Translations under genes and position numbers: made by a program | Assembly: GCA_001460835.1 (NCBI GenBank) | Contig: CYKH01000770.1 | Coordinates: 21,486 to 65,869 of the forward strand | DNA length: 44,384 nucleotides | Direction: 5' to 3' | Source: Bodo saltans | Lineage: Eukaryota; Euglenozoa; Kinetoplastea; Eubodonida; Bodonidae | The notes under the pieces: generated by a model | What the model was told of the DNA's origin: nothing | Seen by the model: the letters and a program-made list of their open reading frames with translations, nothing else | Databases searched by the model: none | In this document: positions 26,645 to 34,776 of the stretch, one piece after another | Numbering within the stretch: position 1 is the stretch's first letter | Layout: every line of letters begins with the position of its first letter

Positions 26645-29600
26645 ATGCAAGGTACTGTGCTGAACATTACCTCAGAGGGTGAAATGGTGCGATCCGTTGA
26701 CGTTGACTTCCCTCGCGCGACGCCGCCGATGGTGTTGCGAGTGGAGGCGCATGAGAGAATAGGCCAGGGTAGTTTTGGCACTGTGTACCGGGCAACGTCG
26801 AACAGCCCGAAGTTTCCCACCTTCGCGCTGAAGGTTGCTGTCGGGAAAGCCCCAAGACTAGAACAGGAACTCCTGGTGATGAGAAAAGTGTGCACGAAAG
26901 GAAGACTGCACGTTGCCGGACTTGAATTCGTTGCTCTGAATGAGCCCAAGACGATGTTAGTGGCAGGATTAGAGTTATGCCTCCCGCTCACACTGCACGA
27001 CTTCCTTGTGAGTTACCGACTTACTTCGGAAGTGGAAATGATGTACCTTGCCTCCCAAGTGCTGACCGCAGTATCGGGAGTACACGAGGAGGACTGTGTT
27101 CATCGCGATATCAAGTTACAAAACTTTGTGTTTGACTTGGATTGCAACGTGAAGTTGATTGACTTTGGTTTGGCCTTCAACAGTATTACGCCACCACCAG
27201 GTGACGTGGTAGCGGGCACGGTTTCGTTTATGGCGCCTGAGATGGCCAGCAACGCATTGACCAAGACCAACCGAAGCAGTGTTGGTGCCCCAGCAGACGT
27301 ATGGAGCGTCGGGATTGTGCTGTTCTCGATTGTCACTCAGCGAAGCCCGTACCCGCCCACTACTGAGGACGAAACCACATCCACCAGCTCGCAACCAGCA
27401 AGCAGCAGAGCGGAGGTCAATCAGTCACAACTGGTACGACGCGTTGCGAAGGGCCAGTGGGTGTGGCCGGCTGGTGCCACATTTGTGTCGACAGATCTTC
27501 GTCGCTTGATTGAGTCCATGATCGTCCTGGAACCGTCTGAGCGCCCCACCATACGGCAAGTACTTGCTCATCCGATGTGGAGCAAGCGCTACTCTCCTCC
27601 TAAAGGACTGAAAACATTTCTCAGGCTAGATGGATTTGACACCCTCTTGGCGCCCTCTCCTGAGCACCAGCAACATCTGTTGAGAAACGTGGAACGGAAA
27701 TCTCAGATGGTGAACTTGTCAAGAGCTGTAAGCGTCGCAAATGACTCACCACTGAGCGACAATGAGAATGATGCTCCGAAGAACGAAGAACAACATGCCA
27801 CCGCAGGTAGTAGCTCTGCAGAACAGAGGGATGTAAACGAGCTAGACACGAGTGCCACGGTGCGCATTGAAGCGAATGCATCCCGAAGAGGACTGGAAAG
27901 GGAGTTTGAAGGTGTTTTGGACGAAGCGATGCGTAAGAAGCCCGCCCGATCACGCTCGAAGGGTGGTGCTGATACCAGGAGCACAGCGGCTTCGCTTCAA
28001 CGGCCGGCGGGGGGCCGCGCGTCTCGATCCCAATCACGCAGTGTTCTGCCACCGACCGATGATGACATCGAGTTGCCGGTGCCTGCACTTCCTCCTGCTG
28101 TCCCACCCCGGAGTCGTAGTAGCAGCCGACAAGCTGCTCCTCCCATGCCGATGCCTGTGCAAGTGTCGACGCCGCCTCCTACGCCTCGGTCACCCACTTT
28201 ACTGCCTCACAGCACTCCCGCACCCCCTCAATTATCTCCTACGTTAGTGCCATCCAAGGCACCATCGCGAGGGGCATCCACAAGTATGCCACGACAACCG
28301 ACTGGCGCCATTGCAACGAGCAGTATTTCTCAGCAACGACGCGAGCGGTCACGATCTCGTTCTCAAGCAATAGAGAGCGCGTCTCAGCGCGTAGGAGGAG
28401 CCCAACTCGCGGTGAATAACGACGACGAGGAGGACGCGGCGATCGCGATCCGACCTATAAGGCCCACCAAGCGAGTTCCCGTTGTACAGATCCACACGCC
28501 ATCCACCTCGAAGCTTTTTAACGCAGCACCAGCAGCAGCGGAAGAGACCCTCCTCCGTGCAACGTCAACATCGAGCACCGCAATCCCTTTTGCAACCGAT
28601 GAGGAAGAGGCCGAGGACACTCAGCCACCATCGTCGTCCCACGCTGGAAAGAAGATTCTCCCAAAGTCTGCAACCACCAGACGATCAGTGTCGCAAGAAA
28701 AAAAGATCCACGACGTTCCTGTCACCACTCAACTTATTGGAACGCTCAGCACATCGTTAGCAACAGAGGAGCGCAAGCATCGTACTGCGCTTGCTCGCCT
28801 CCTTCAGTCTCAGATGGACCACTTCATCGCATACTTGTGGGTGCTGATTGAGGAGGATCAAACTCGCTATAACATCACATGGTTGTGCGAGATGCAGGCC
28901 AAGCATATTGACCATGCGCATCAATTTCAAATCAAGAAAGACGACAAGGGGCCAGGTTACGATGAGGGGTTTGTGTGCGATGCTTGCCTGAAATGTTATG
29001 GGCCAAAGAAACGCGGCGCCACCGTCTGGGAATATTATCATTGCAGTTGCGGTATGGATATGTGCGCATCGTGCTACAAGCACTTCGTGACAGCGTGCAC
29101 GTGCCCAACGTGCAAGGTGCAGCACCGCAACATTATGGAGCTTCGTTCACATGCATGCCGCAACAAGAAGGTAGTTGCTGGCAGCGCTTCACCTCCTGTG
29201 AAGCGTGTTCGCGACTCAGCAACACTACCACCCCCAAAGAAATCAGCAACACCTCAGCGACCTTCGACCTCGAAGAAGGTGCAGTCAGTCGAAAGCGACG
29301 AAAGTGATGATGAAGAGGAACCCCCTAAGACCAAGCGTCGCTCAGAGCGACCGGCGGCAGCACCAGCCACAAAAGCGACCCAACGCCAACCTCCCGCCCC
29401 AGCAAAAGCTCCACCGACGAAAGCGTCCCCTGCTCCCCCAGCGAAACCTGATGCGAAAGTGAAAGGCGGCAAGACGGCAACCAACCCTGTTGTGGTTGCT
29501 TCATCGCCCTCCAAGGCAGTGTCAGCAGCGGCGGCTTCTCTTGCGAAAGGCAACAAGCCTGTACTACGCAAAGGGGGTGATACCCCCAACGTGGCGCCTC

Positions 29601-30403
29601 CTGCTCCCCCAATTGCCACTCGTTCGGAGCCTCTTGGCAAGTGGAAGCCCGACTTAGCCGCAAAAGTGGCATCGAAGCCTCCCGCGCTTCCACCGCCTAC
29701 TCCCGACGAGCGTGCCATGCTGCTGAACGCTGACACGTGGCTTCGCTACTTCCACTACGCATCGACTACTGGACCGAAGCCCACACCCGCCACTAAAGCA
29801 AAACGCAGTCGAAGCGAGGAGAGCACAACTGACGACGATGAGAATGTTCTCGTCTATCAAATTCAACCAGGCCGCACTGGTGTTCTTTTCCTCGGGATGG
29901 ATGCCCCCGTTCATTCAGTTGTCTACGCTCAAAAGTGTATGCTCGTGGTGGGCTCCATCGACCCAACAGCAAGCGGTGACCTATGGACGGTGATGCCGTG
30001 CACCACCACTCTACCCCAGTACGGGGAGATCGCCTCCATCGCTGACACGCTCCACCGCGAGGACGAGCGACTACTCCGGCAACGGCGTACACCGGGGACC
30101 ATGTCGGTGTACCAGCCTCCTATGAGTGTCACCAGGGCGAAGGATGCGAAGTTTCAGTACATTCGGTGGTTCCGTTGCGACGATGCGAGCGGCATGTTTA
30201 TGTTCTTGTTAAGTTCAGGCGCAGTTCAAGTATTTATCGGCACAGATGCTGAGCTAAGGTGGAACCCCAGTGCAGTGGGAGGAGACTCAGGGCGACGATT
30301 CCTTGTGCGGTGTAACGGCGTGGTGGAGACAGTTGACAGAACAAACTTCCCGTTGATGGATATCGTGGATCGAATGATGTCGACTGACCCTGACATTGTG
30401 TAG
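26645..30403 (+). CDS. Kinetoplastid kinetochore protein kinase, KKT2/KKT3 family
   Basis: 1252 residues from the first ATG after the acceptors; the frame is open 98 codons upstream but those encode the pyrimidine tract. Kinase domain: GQGSFGTVY at 40-48, K63, H153-RDIKLQN-160, DFG at 173-175, APE at 197-199, ending near 315. Then a long disordered Ser/Arg/Pro-rich linker with basic SRSK-type clusters. A Cys-rich zinc module spans 778-838 (CDAC, C784, HCSC at 799-802, CASC at 807-810, then C820/C823/H836/C838). A second disordered stretch follows. The C-terminus (about 1065-1250) resembles divergent polo boxes, with W1175 and LLSSGAVQVFI. This kinase, zinc domain, polo-box order is that of KKT2 and KKT3, constitutive centromere proteins of kinetoplastids. 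The length is close to what I recall for T. brucei KKT2. KKT2 against KKT3 is not resolved. Confidence 0.85.
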   Translation: MQGTVLNITSEGEMVRSVDVDFPRATPPMVLRVEAHERIGQGSFGTVYRATSNSPKFPTFALKVAVGKAPRLEQELLVMRKVCTKGRLHVAGLEFVALNEPKTMLVAGLELCLPLTLHDFLVSYRLTSEVEMMYLASQVLTAVSGVHEEDCVHRDIKLQNFVFDLDCNVKLIDFGLAFNSITPPPGDVVAGTVSFMAPEMASNALTKTNRSSVGAPADVWSVGIVLFSIVTQRSPYPPTTEDETTSTSSQPASSRAEVNQSQLVRRVAKGQWVWPAGATFVSTDLRRLIESMIVLEPSERPTIRQVLAHPMWSKRYSPPKGLKTFLRLDGFDTLLAPSPEHQQHLLRNVERKSQMVNLSRAVSVANDSPLSDNENDAPKNEEQHATAGSSSAEQRDVNELDTSATVRIEANASRRGLEREFEGVLDEAMRKKPARSRSKGGADTRSTAASLQRPAGGRASRSQSRSVLPPTDDDIELPVPALPPAVPPRSRSSSRQAAPPMPMPVQVSTPPPTPRSPTLLPHSTPAPPQLSPTLVPSKAPSRGASTSMPRQPTGAIATSSISQQRRERSRSRSQAIESASQRVGGAQLAVNNDDEEDAAIAIRPIRPTKRVPVVQIHTPSTSKLFNAAPAAAEETLLRATSTSSTAIPFATDEEEAEDTQPPSSSHAGKKILPKSATTRRSVSQEKKIHDVPVTTQLIGTLSTSLATEERKHRTALARLLQSQMDHFIAYLWVLIEEDQTRYNITWLCEMQAKHIDHAHQFQIKKDDKGPGYDEGFVCDACLKCYGPKKRGATVWEYYHCSCGMDMCASCYKHFVTACTCPTCKVQHRNIMELRSHACRNKKVVAGSASPPVKRVRDSATLPPPKKSATPQRPSTSKKVQSVESDESDDEEEPPKTKRRSERPAAAPATKATQRQPPAPAKAPPTKASPAPPAKPDAKVKGGKTATNPVVVASSPSKAVSAAAASLAKGNKPVLRKGGDTPNVAPPAPPIATRSEPLGKWKPDLAAKVASKPPALPPPTPDERAMLLNADTWLRYFHYASTTGPKPTPATKAKRSRSEESTTDDDENVLVYQIQPGRTGVLFLGMDAPVHSVVYAQKCMLVVGSIDPTASGDLWTVMPCTTTLPQYGEIASIADTLHREDERLLRQRRTPGTMSVYQPPMSVTRAKDAKFQYIRWFRCDDASGMFMFLLSSGAVQVFIGTDAELRWNPSAVGGDSGRRFLVRCNGVVETVDRTNFPLMDIVDRMMSTDPDIV

Positions 30404-30718
30404 GTGAGAGACTTGATGGGTGAGAGAGTGCGCAGCGTGAAGTGATGGTGCATAGAAGAAGTGTGCAAACGAATAGATAAACTTGGCGAGAAGTGAGACA
30501 AGAGGACCACGTGGCTACTCTCCCTCAGCTTGTCTGTTGAGCCAGGGACACAGTGGTGGGCACCTAGACCAAAGAGAAGATTTTTATTTCCTGAATTTAA
30601 CAGTTTGGCGCCGTGAACAATTATAGCGGTGTGCTCTTATTAACATTGTCTCTCTTGTGAATAACCGCTTTGCATGTGTTGTATTGCGTCAAGAAAGGTA
30701 GTTACAAACTCTTCCCAC
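30404..30718 (+). other. Intergenic region
   Basis: UTR-like. A moderate CT-rich patch (30645-30660) with AG at 30692-30693 would place the next start at 30719. An in-frame ATG at 30674 lies before that AG. Confidence 0.5.
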
Positions 30719-31522
30719 ATGGCTGATTCTTTCCGTGACAGGACCCGTGCCACTCGCTACCAGCAGCGACAGGCACTTCCACCAAACTTCGCCCAAGTAC
30801 TCAAGGAGTACACGCGTGAAGTGCTCCGTGAGCAGCCGTCAGACGTGTTGGCGTGGAGTGCGCAATACTTCAAGAAGCTTGCGCTAGAAACTGACCCCCT
30901 CCTGGCTCAGCAGCCCCCTCCGGAGCACTACGCCCCGTCTGTAGAGAACCCCGAGCTCGAGGTGATGTCGATGAAGATTAGCAAAGTGTTCGCCACCATG
31001 GATGACCGCAACACTGGTCTGCTCTACTCCCACTTAGTGCAGCGCGCTCTGCTCGAAGCGTTCGGACTTAGCAAGGCTCAGTCGCTGTACATCTTATCGT
31101 GCGAGTACGTCAACATCAACGACGGAGGCATGCTGGACTACCGCCAATTTGCTCGTGACTGTGTGAATGCGGTGTACTACTTCCAGAGCACCGGCTACGA
31201 GTTTGCGGACTTGTCACAGTACGGCGAAGATGCTGCCGTTCATGGGCTTAGCAAGGCAGAGCTCGAGGATGAGCTCCTTCGCGTCTTCCGCGGCGCAGAT
31301 GAAGAGGGCCTCGGCCGCCTACCCTTCCCAATCTACCGCGATGCGCTGATTAACGCTCCCTTGCAGCTTACCCAGCGCGACTTGAACATTCTGTACGCCG
31401 TTGCTGAGCGCACGAGCGACGGCTACGTTGAGTACAAGAAGGAGGTCGACCATAGCTACGAGTTGCTGCTGCACTCGGATACCTTCTCTTCCTTCGATGC
31501 CGAGCAAGCCCAACAGCAGTAG
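30719..31522 (+). CDS. EF-hand-like / calmodulin-fold hypothetical protein
   Basis: 267 residues from the ATG at 30719; an in-frame ATG at 30674 would add 15 residues but lies before the likely splice AG at 30692-30693. Helix-loop-helix units are recognisable at FATMDDRNTGLLYSHLVQ, SCEYVNINDGGMLDYRQF and FRGADEEGLGRLPFPIYRD, plus AERTSDGYVEYKKEV. Loop acidic residues are incomplete relative to a full 12-residue EF-hand (x, y, z, -z all filled), so calcium binding is doubtful for several of them. The N-terminal part has a helical, charged RTRATRYQQRQ segment and a DVLAWSAQYFKKL helix, which resembles the RIIa-like dimerisation helices of axonemal proteins. A flagellar role is a guess; no name assigned. 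Confidence 0.75.
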   Translation: MADSFRDRTRATRYQQRQALPPNFAQVLKEYTREVLREQPSDVLAWSAQYFKKLALETDPLLAQQPPPEHYAPSVENPELEVMSMKISKVFATMDDRNTGLLYSHLVQRALLEAFGLSKAQSLYILSCEYVNINDGGMLDYRQFARDCVNAVYYFQSTGYEFADLSQYGEDAAVHGLSKAELEDELLRVFRGADEEGLGRLPFPIYRDALINAPLQLTQRDLNILYAVAERTSDGYVEYKKEVDHSYELLLHSDTFSSFDAEQAQQQ

Positions 31523-31888
31523 ACAATGAGGAGGACATCCAACGCCTAGTCTTTGATGTTACGCCTTTAGATGTATTGTAGGATGCAGAGGTTGCGGCCA
31601 AATTGACAAGAAGATGAAGGTGGCTTGTTTTTTGTCGTTGCTGACAAAAAAGTCTCGGCAAAGATTGCCGCCCGATTCTTTTTTTGTTTTTATCCTGTGC
31701 AGATATCACCTCTCGAAGAAAAAACCCCGAAAGGAGCTGCAATTGAAAACTCATGTTTTGGTTCTTCTCGTTCTTGAGATTATTTGTCGTATTGTCGCCT
31801 TTGGTATCAGGAAGAAAAAGAAAAGTTGCAAAGTGTCGGTTGTTTCTCACTCTTCCCCAACAGATATTACTGTTCAGCTCGCACAGCA
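31523..31888 (+). other. Intergenic region
   Basis: UTR-like; the MFS frame is open back to 31784 only from a TTG. Ends in a good acceptor. Confidence 0.55.
31838..31863 (+). promoter_or_regulatory. Putative trans-splice acceptor for the MFSD5-like gene
   Basis: TTGTTTCTCACTCTTCCCC tract, AG at 31862-31863, 25 bases before the ATG at 31889. Confidence 0.6.
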
Positions 31889-33328
31889 ATGGAGTCCACG
31901 AATCTTACTGCTGGAGCAGTCCAGAGTTGTTTGGCGCTGCTGGTCTTTGGCTGCATCGCTGTTGTTTGGAAGCAACGACGGAGCTCAACCTCATCGACCC
32001 CGATCAACTCGCCTGAAAGTGGTGGAAGCTCGGCGCAGCAAGCGTGGCCCAAAGAAGCCGAATTCACCAAGTTTCAACGAAGCTACCTGACTGTCTATCT
32101 GCTTTGCACGTTTAGCGATTGGCTCAAAGGGCCGTATGTGTATGCACTGTACGAGGAGTACGGCTTTAGTAAACCCCAAATAGCATGGCTCTTCGTTGGC
32201 GGATTCCTATCGAGCCTCGTTTTCGGCACTTTTGTAGGTTCCCTTTCTGATAAATTTGGTAGAAAACACCTGTGCATGGTGTTCTGCGGAATATACGCCG
32301 CGTCTGCCTTCACCAAGCTCATCAATAGTTTCGTGGTGTTGTTTTTTGGCCGTGTGCTCAGCGGCATTGCGACCTCACTGCTCTTCACGTCTTTCGAATC
32401 GTGGATGGTGTCCGAGCACAAGGCACGGCAATATCCAGAACACCTTCTCTCCAACACCTTCAGCAAAGCGATATTGGGCAACGGTGCTGTCGCTATCGCC
32501 GCTGGTTTGGTGGCTCAAACAATGGCGAACTCGTTTGGGTACGTGGCTCCGTTCTTGACTGCTGTCCCCTGCCTCGGCCTCGCTGCAGCATTGATGATCC
32601 CGTGGAATGAAAACTACGGCAACCAGAATATTCACGTTCGTGAGACGCTAGTGCGTGGGTGGGAGGCGATCATGCGAGAGCGCAAGCTGCAGTACCTTGG
32701 ACTCTGCCAAGCGCTGTTTGAGGGGTGCATGTATGTCTGGGTGTTCTACTGGACTCCAGCAGTCCGCGTGTTAGATAGCGATGCGATTCCGTTTGGCCTA
32801 GTCTTTGCGTGCTTCATGGCGGCCTTGATGATCGGTGGTATGCTCACCGACCTCTTTCCTGTCGACAAGCTCGTCACTGCAATGCACTGCGCGTGTATCG
32901 TGGCGACGGCAGCAGCAGCGCTGTTCTTCGACAACAAATTGTTTGTCTTTGGTATGTTCACCATATTTGAGGGGTTGGTTGGGATTTACTTTGCAGGCCA
33001 CGGTACCTTACGCTCCATGCACATGGAGGAGAGCACGAGGTCATCTGTCATGAATATCTTTAGAGTGCCGTTGAATATGTTTGTGATTGTGATGCTGCAG
33101 GTGTCCATGACGCCACGCCACGCACTGTTGCTCCTCACGGTTGTTCATATGCTTTCACTGGGGTGCTTGGTGATGTTCTTTGGTAGTGTGCGTGGTGGTA
33201 GTAGTAGCGCGGCGGGAGGCCGTGGGGTGAAGCAGCAGCAACTTCAGAGCAGCTCCGAAGGCGTGCCTTTGTCTGTTTCTACACATTCGTCGAACGACTC
33301 ATTTTCCAACAAACAGAGCAGAGACTAG
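31889..33328 (+). CDS. MFSD5: MFSD5/MOT2-like major facilitator transporter (molybdate-type)
   Basis: 479 residues from the first ATG after an acceptor. About 12 hydrophobic helices. The sequence order matches the eukaryotic MFSD5/MOT2 family: FQRSYLTVYLLCTFSDWLKG, PYVYALYEEYGF, then the MFS loop SLSDKFGRKH between helices 2 and 3, TSFESWMVSEH, the ENYGNQ segment after helix 6, and QALFEGCMYVWVFYWTP. Algal MOT2 and human MFSD5 import molybdate into the cytosol, needed for the molybdenum cofactor; this substrate is inferred from family only. The N-terminal helix is followed by a Ser-rich loop before the conserved part, and the C-terminus is a Gln/Ser-rich cytosolic tail. Confidence 0.88.
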   Translation: MESTNLTAGAVQSCLALLVFGCIAVVWKQRRSSTSSTPINSPESGGSSAQQAWPKEAEFTKFQRSYLTVYLLCTFSDWLKGPYVYALYEEYGFSKPQIAWLFVGGFLSSLVFGTFVGSLSDKFGRKHLCMVFCGIYAASAFTKLINSFVVLFFGRVLSGIATSLLFTSFESWMVSEHKARQYPEHLLSNTFSKAILGNGAVAIAAGLVAQTMANSFGYVAPFLTAVPCLGLAAALMIPWNENYGNQNIHVRETLVRGWEAIMRERKLQYLGLCQALFEGCMYVWVFYWTPAVRVLDSDAIPFGLVFACFMAALMIGGMLTDLFPVDKLVTAMHCACIVATAAAALFFDNKLFVFGMFTIFEGLVGIYFAGHGTLRSMHMEESTRSSVMNIFRVPLNMFVIVMLQVSMTPRHALLLLTVVHMLSLGCLVMFFGSVRGGSSSAAGGRGVKQQQLQSSSEGVPLSVSTHSSNDSFSNKQSRD

Positions 33329-33456
33329 TGAAATGCCTTATTGTGCTATTTGTATGGTTGGATGCTCGATAGAGAAGAAGGGATGTAGGTTTGTACTGCT
33401 CTATTTGCAGCACTGCCATACATTCTGGATGATCCAAATATTCACTTTGAGGTGCA

Positions 33457-33495
33457 ATTTTCCCCCTTTTGGTCATGACTTTCTGCTCTCTAAAG
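33457..33495 (+). promoter_or_regulatory. Putative trans-splice acceptor for the Acl4-like gene
   Basis: TTTTCCCCCTTTT then TTTCTGCTCTCTAAAG, AG at 33494-33495, 43 bases before the ATG at 33539. Confidence 0.55.
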
Positions 33496-33538
33496 ATCCC
33501 CAACCAACACACACAAAAGTAAAATAATATTTGAGACC

Positions 33539-34558
33539 ATGGCGCAGCGTATGGATTTGAACACGATTCTGAGCTTGGCTCAAAGTGCGTTGGACATGGG
33601 GCAAGTCCAAGCAGCTTGCGAGTTCTACGAGGTGGGACTTGCACAGTACCCGAACAGCGCTGAGATTTTTGAAGCGTATGCAGAGATCATGATGCACTTC
33701 GTGCAAGATCCAGACCGCGCTCGTCAAATGCTGCAACACGCGATTAACGTTTGCCCGAACGAAGGACACGTCAAGTACCTGAACATGGCGCAGCTTGTAA
33801 CTGGACGAGAAGCATTGGATTGTTACCGCCGCTCGTACGAAATTTTGATCAACGAACTCGGTCGTGCGCGAAAGAAGAAGCAACAGAAGGTAATCCGGAG
33901 GACGATTGCATCGGTGCGATGTGGCGCCGCAGAACTTTTCTTAACGGACTTGTGCGACGAGCCAGAGGCGGAGCAGGAGTGCGAGACGAATATCAACGAT
34001 GCGAACTTCTACTGTGACGATTCGGTGGAAGTTCATCAGTTACGTGGCTCTTTGCGGTTGTCGCAGCAGCGCAATGATGAAGCTCGAGATTCGCTACGCA
34101 GGGCGGTGGAGCTCACCCACTCACTAGGCGAAGAGTACCAGCCAACGCTGAACTCCAAAGTCGAGCTCGGCAAGCTGCTGATGCAGGTCGATGCCACCGA
34201 CGCGTTTCGGTTCCTCTTGGAGGTGCTGCAGTTCGACGACAGCAATGCGTACGTGTGGTTCTTGCTTGGGGAATCGGCACGTTTGCGTAAAAGGTACCAC
34301 GACGCAGCCCGCCTTCTCAAACATAGCAGAATACGCGCCTCTGCCATGAGTGATAGCGCCGAGGCCCTTGGCGATATTGACAAGGCCATCATGGTGCTCG
34401 TGGAGGAAATGGGAGGTACTGATGCCGTCATGGCGATCCCTAACATGGACCACCCCAACCCGATTGCACTCCTAGAGCCGGAAGAAGACGGCGATGAGGA
34501 TGAGAAGGAGGCGGAGTGGGAGCCGGCCAGTGATGATGATGACAACAATGATGCGTAA
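33539..34558 (+). CDS. ACL4: TPR protein, Acl4-like ribosomal protein L4 assembly chaperone
   Basis: 339 residues. TPR-like helical pairs run from residue 8 to about 290 (ACEFYEVGLAQYPNSAEIFEAYA; ARQMLQHAINVCPNEGHVKYLNMA; DSLRRAVELTHSL; AFRFLLEVLQFDDSNAYVWFLLGE). The block AAELFLTDLCDEPEAEQECE followed by LRGSLRLSQQRNDEA is the diagnostic part of yeast Acl4 and its relatives. The C-terminus is strongly acidic (DGDEDEKEAEWE, then a run of Asp), also typical of Acl4. Acl4 escorts newly made uL4 (RPL4) to the nucleus and into pre-60S particles. It starts at the first ATG after an acceptor. Together with the Spb4-type helicase this gives two large-subunit assembly factors in the window. Confidence 0.83.
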   Translation: MAQRMDLNTILSLAQSALDMGQVQAACEFYEVGLAQYPNSAEIFEAYAEIMMHFVQDPDRARQMLQHAINVCPNEGHVKYLNMAQLVTGREALDCYRRSYEILINELGRARKKKQQKVIRRTIASVRCGAAELFLTDLCDEPEAEQECETNINDANFYCDDSVEVHQLRGSLRLSQQRNDEARDSLRRAVELTHSLGEEYQPTLNSKVELGKLLMQVDATDAFRFLLEVLQFDDSNAYVWFLLGESARLRKRYHDAARLLKHSRIRASAMSDSAEALGDIDKAIMVLVEEMGGTDAVMAIPNMDHPNPIALLEPEEDGDEDEKEAEWEPASDDDDNNDA

Positions 34559-34659
34559 TGAGTCCGCAGGTAACCACAAAATCACACATTTCTATTTTCC
34601 GCGAGTAATCTATTCATTGTTCAACTTGAATGATTCGTTTCGTGGTGTTCACGATACGT

Positions 34660-34723
34660 TTTGTTTGTTGCTCGTTTCGATTCGTTTGCTCGTTATTGTG
34701 TTTCTCCTTCCATCTACAAAAAG
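34660..34723 (+). promoter_or_regulatory. Putative trans-splice acceptor for the acid phosphatase gene
   Basis: T-rich region ending TTTCTCCTTCCATCTACAAAAAG, AG at 34722-34723 (others at 34726-34727 and 34732-34733), about 50 bases before the ATG at 34777. Confidence 0.5.
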
Positions 34724-34776
34724 TTAGATACAGCTACGCCGTACAAGGTCACTGGCGGCTGGAGAACTTCCAATCC

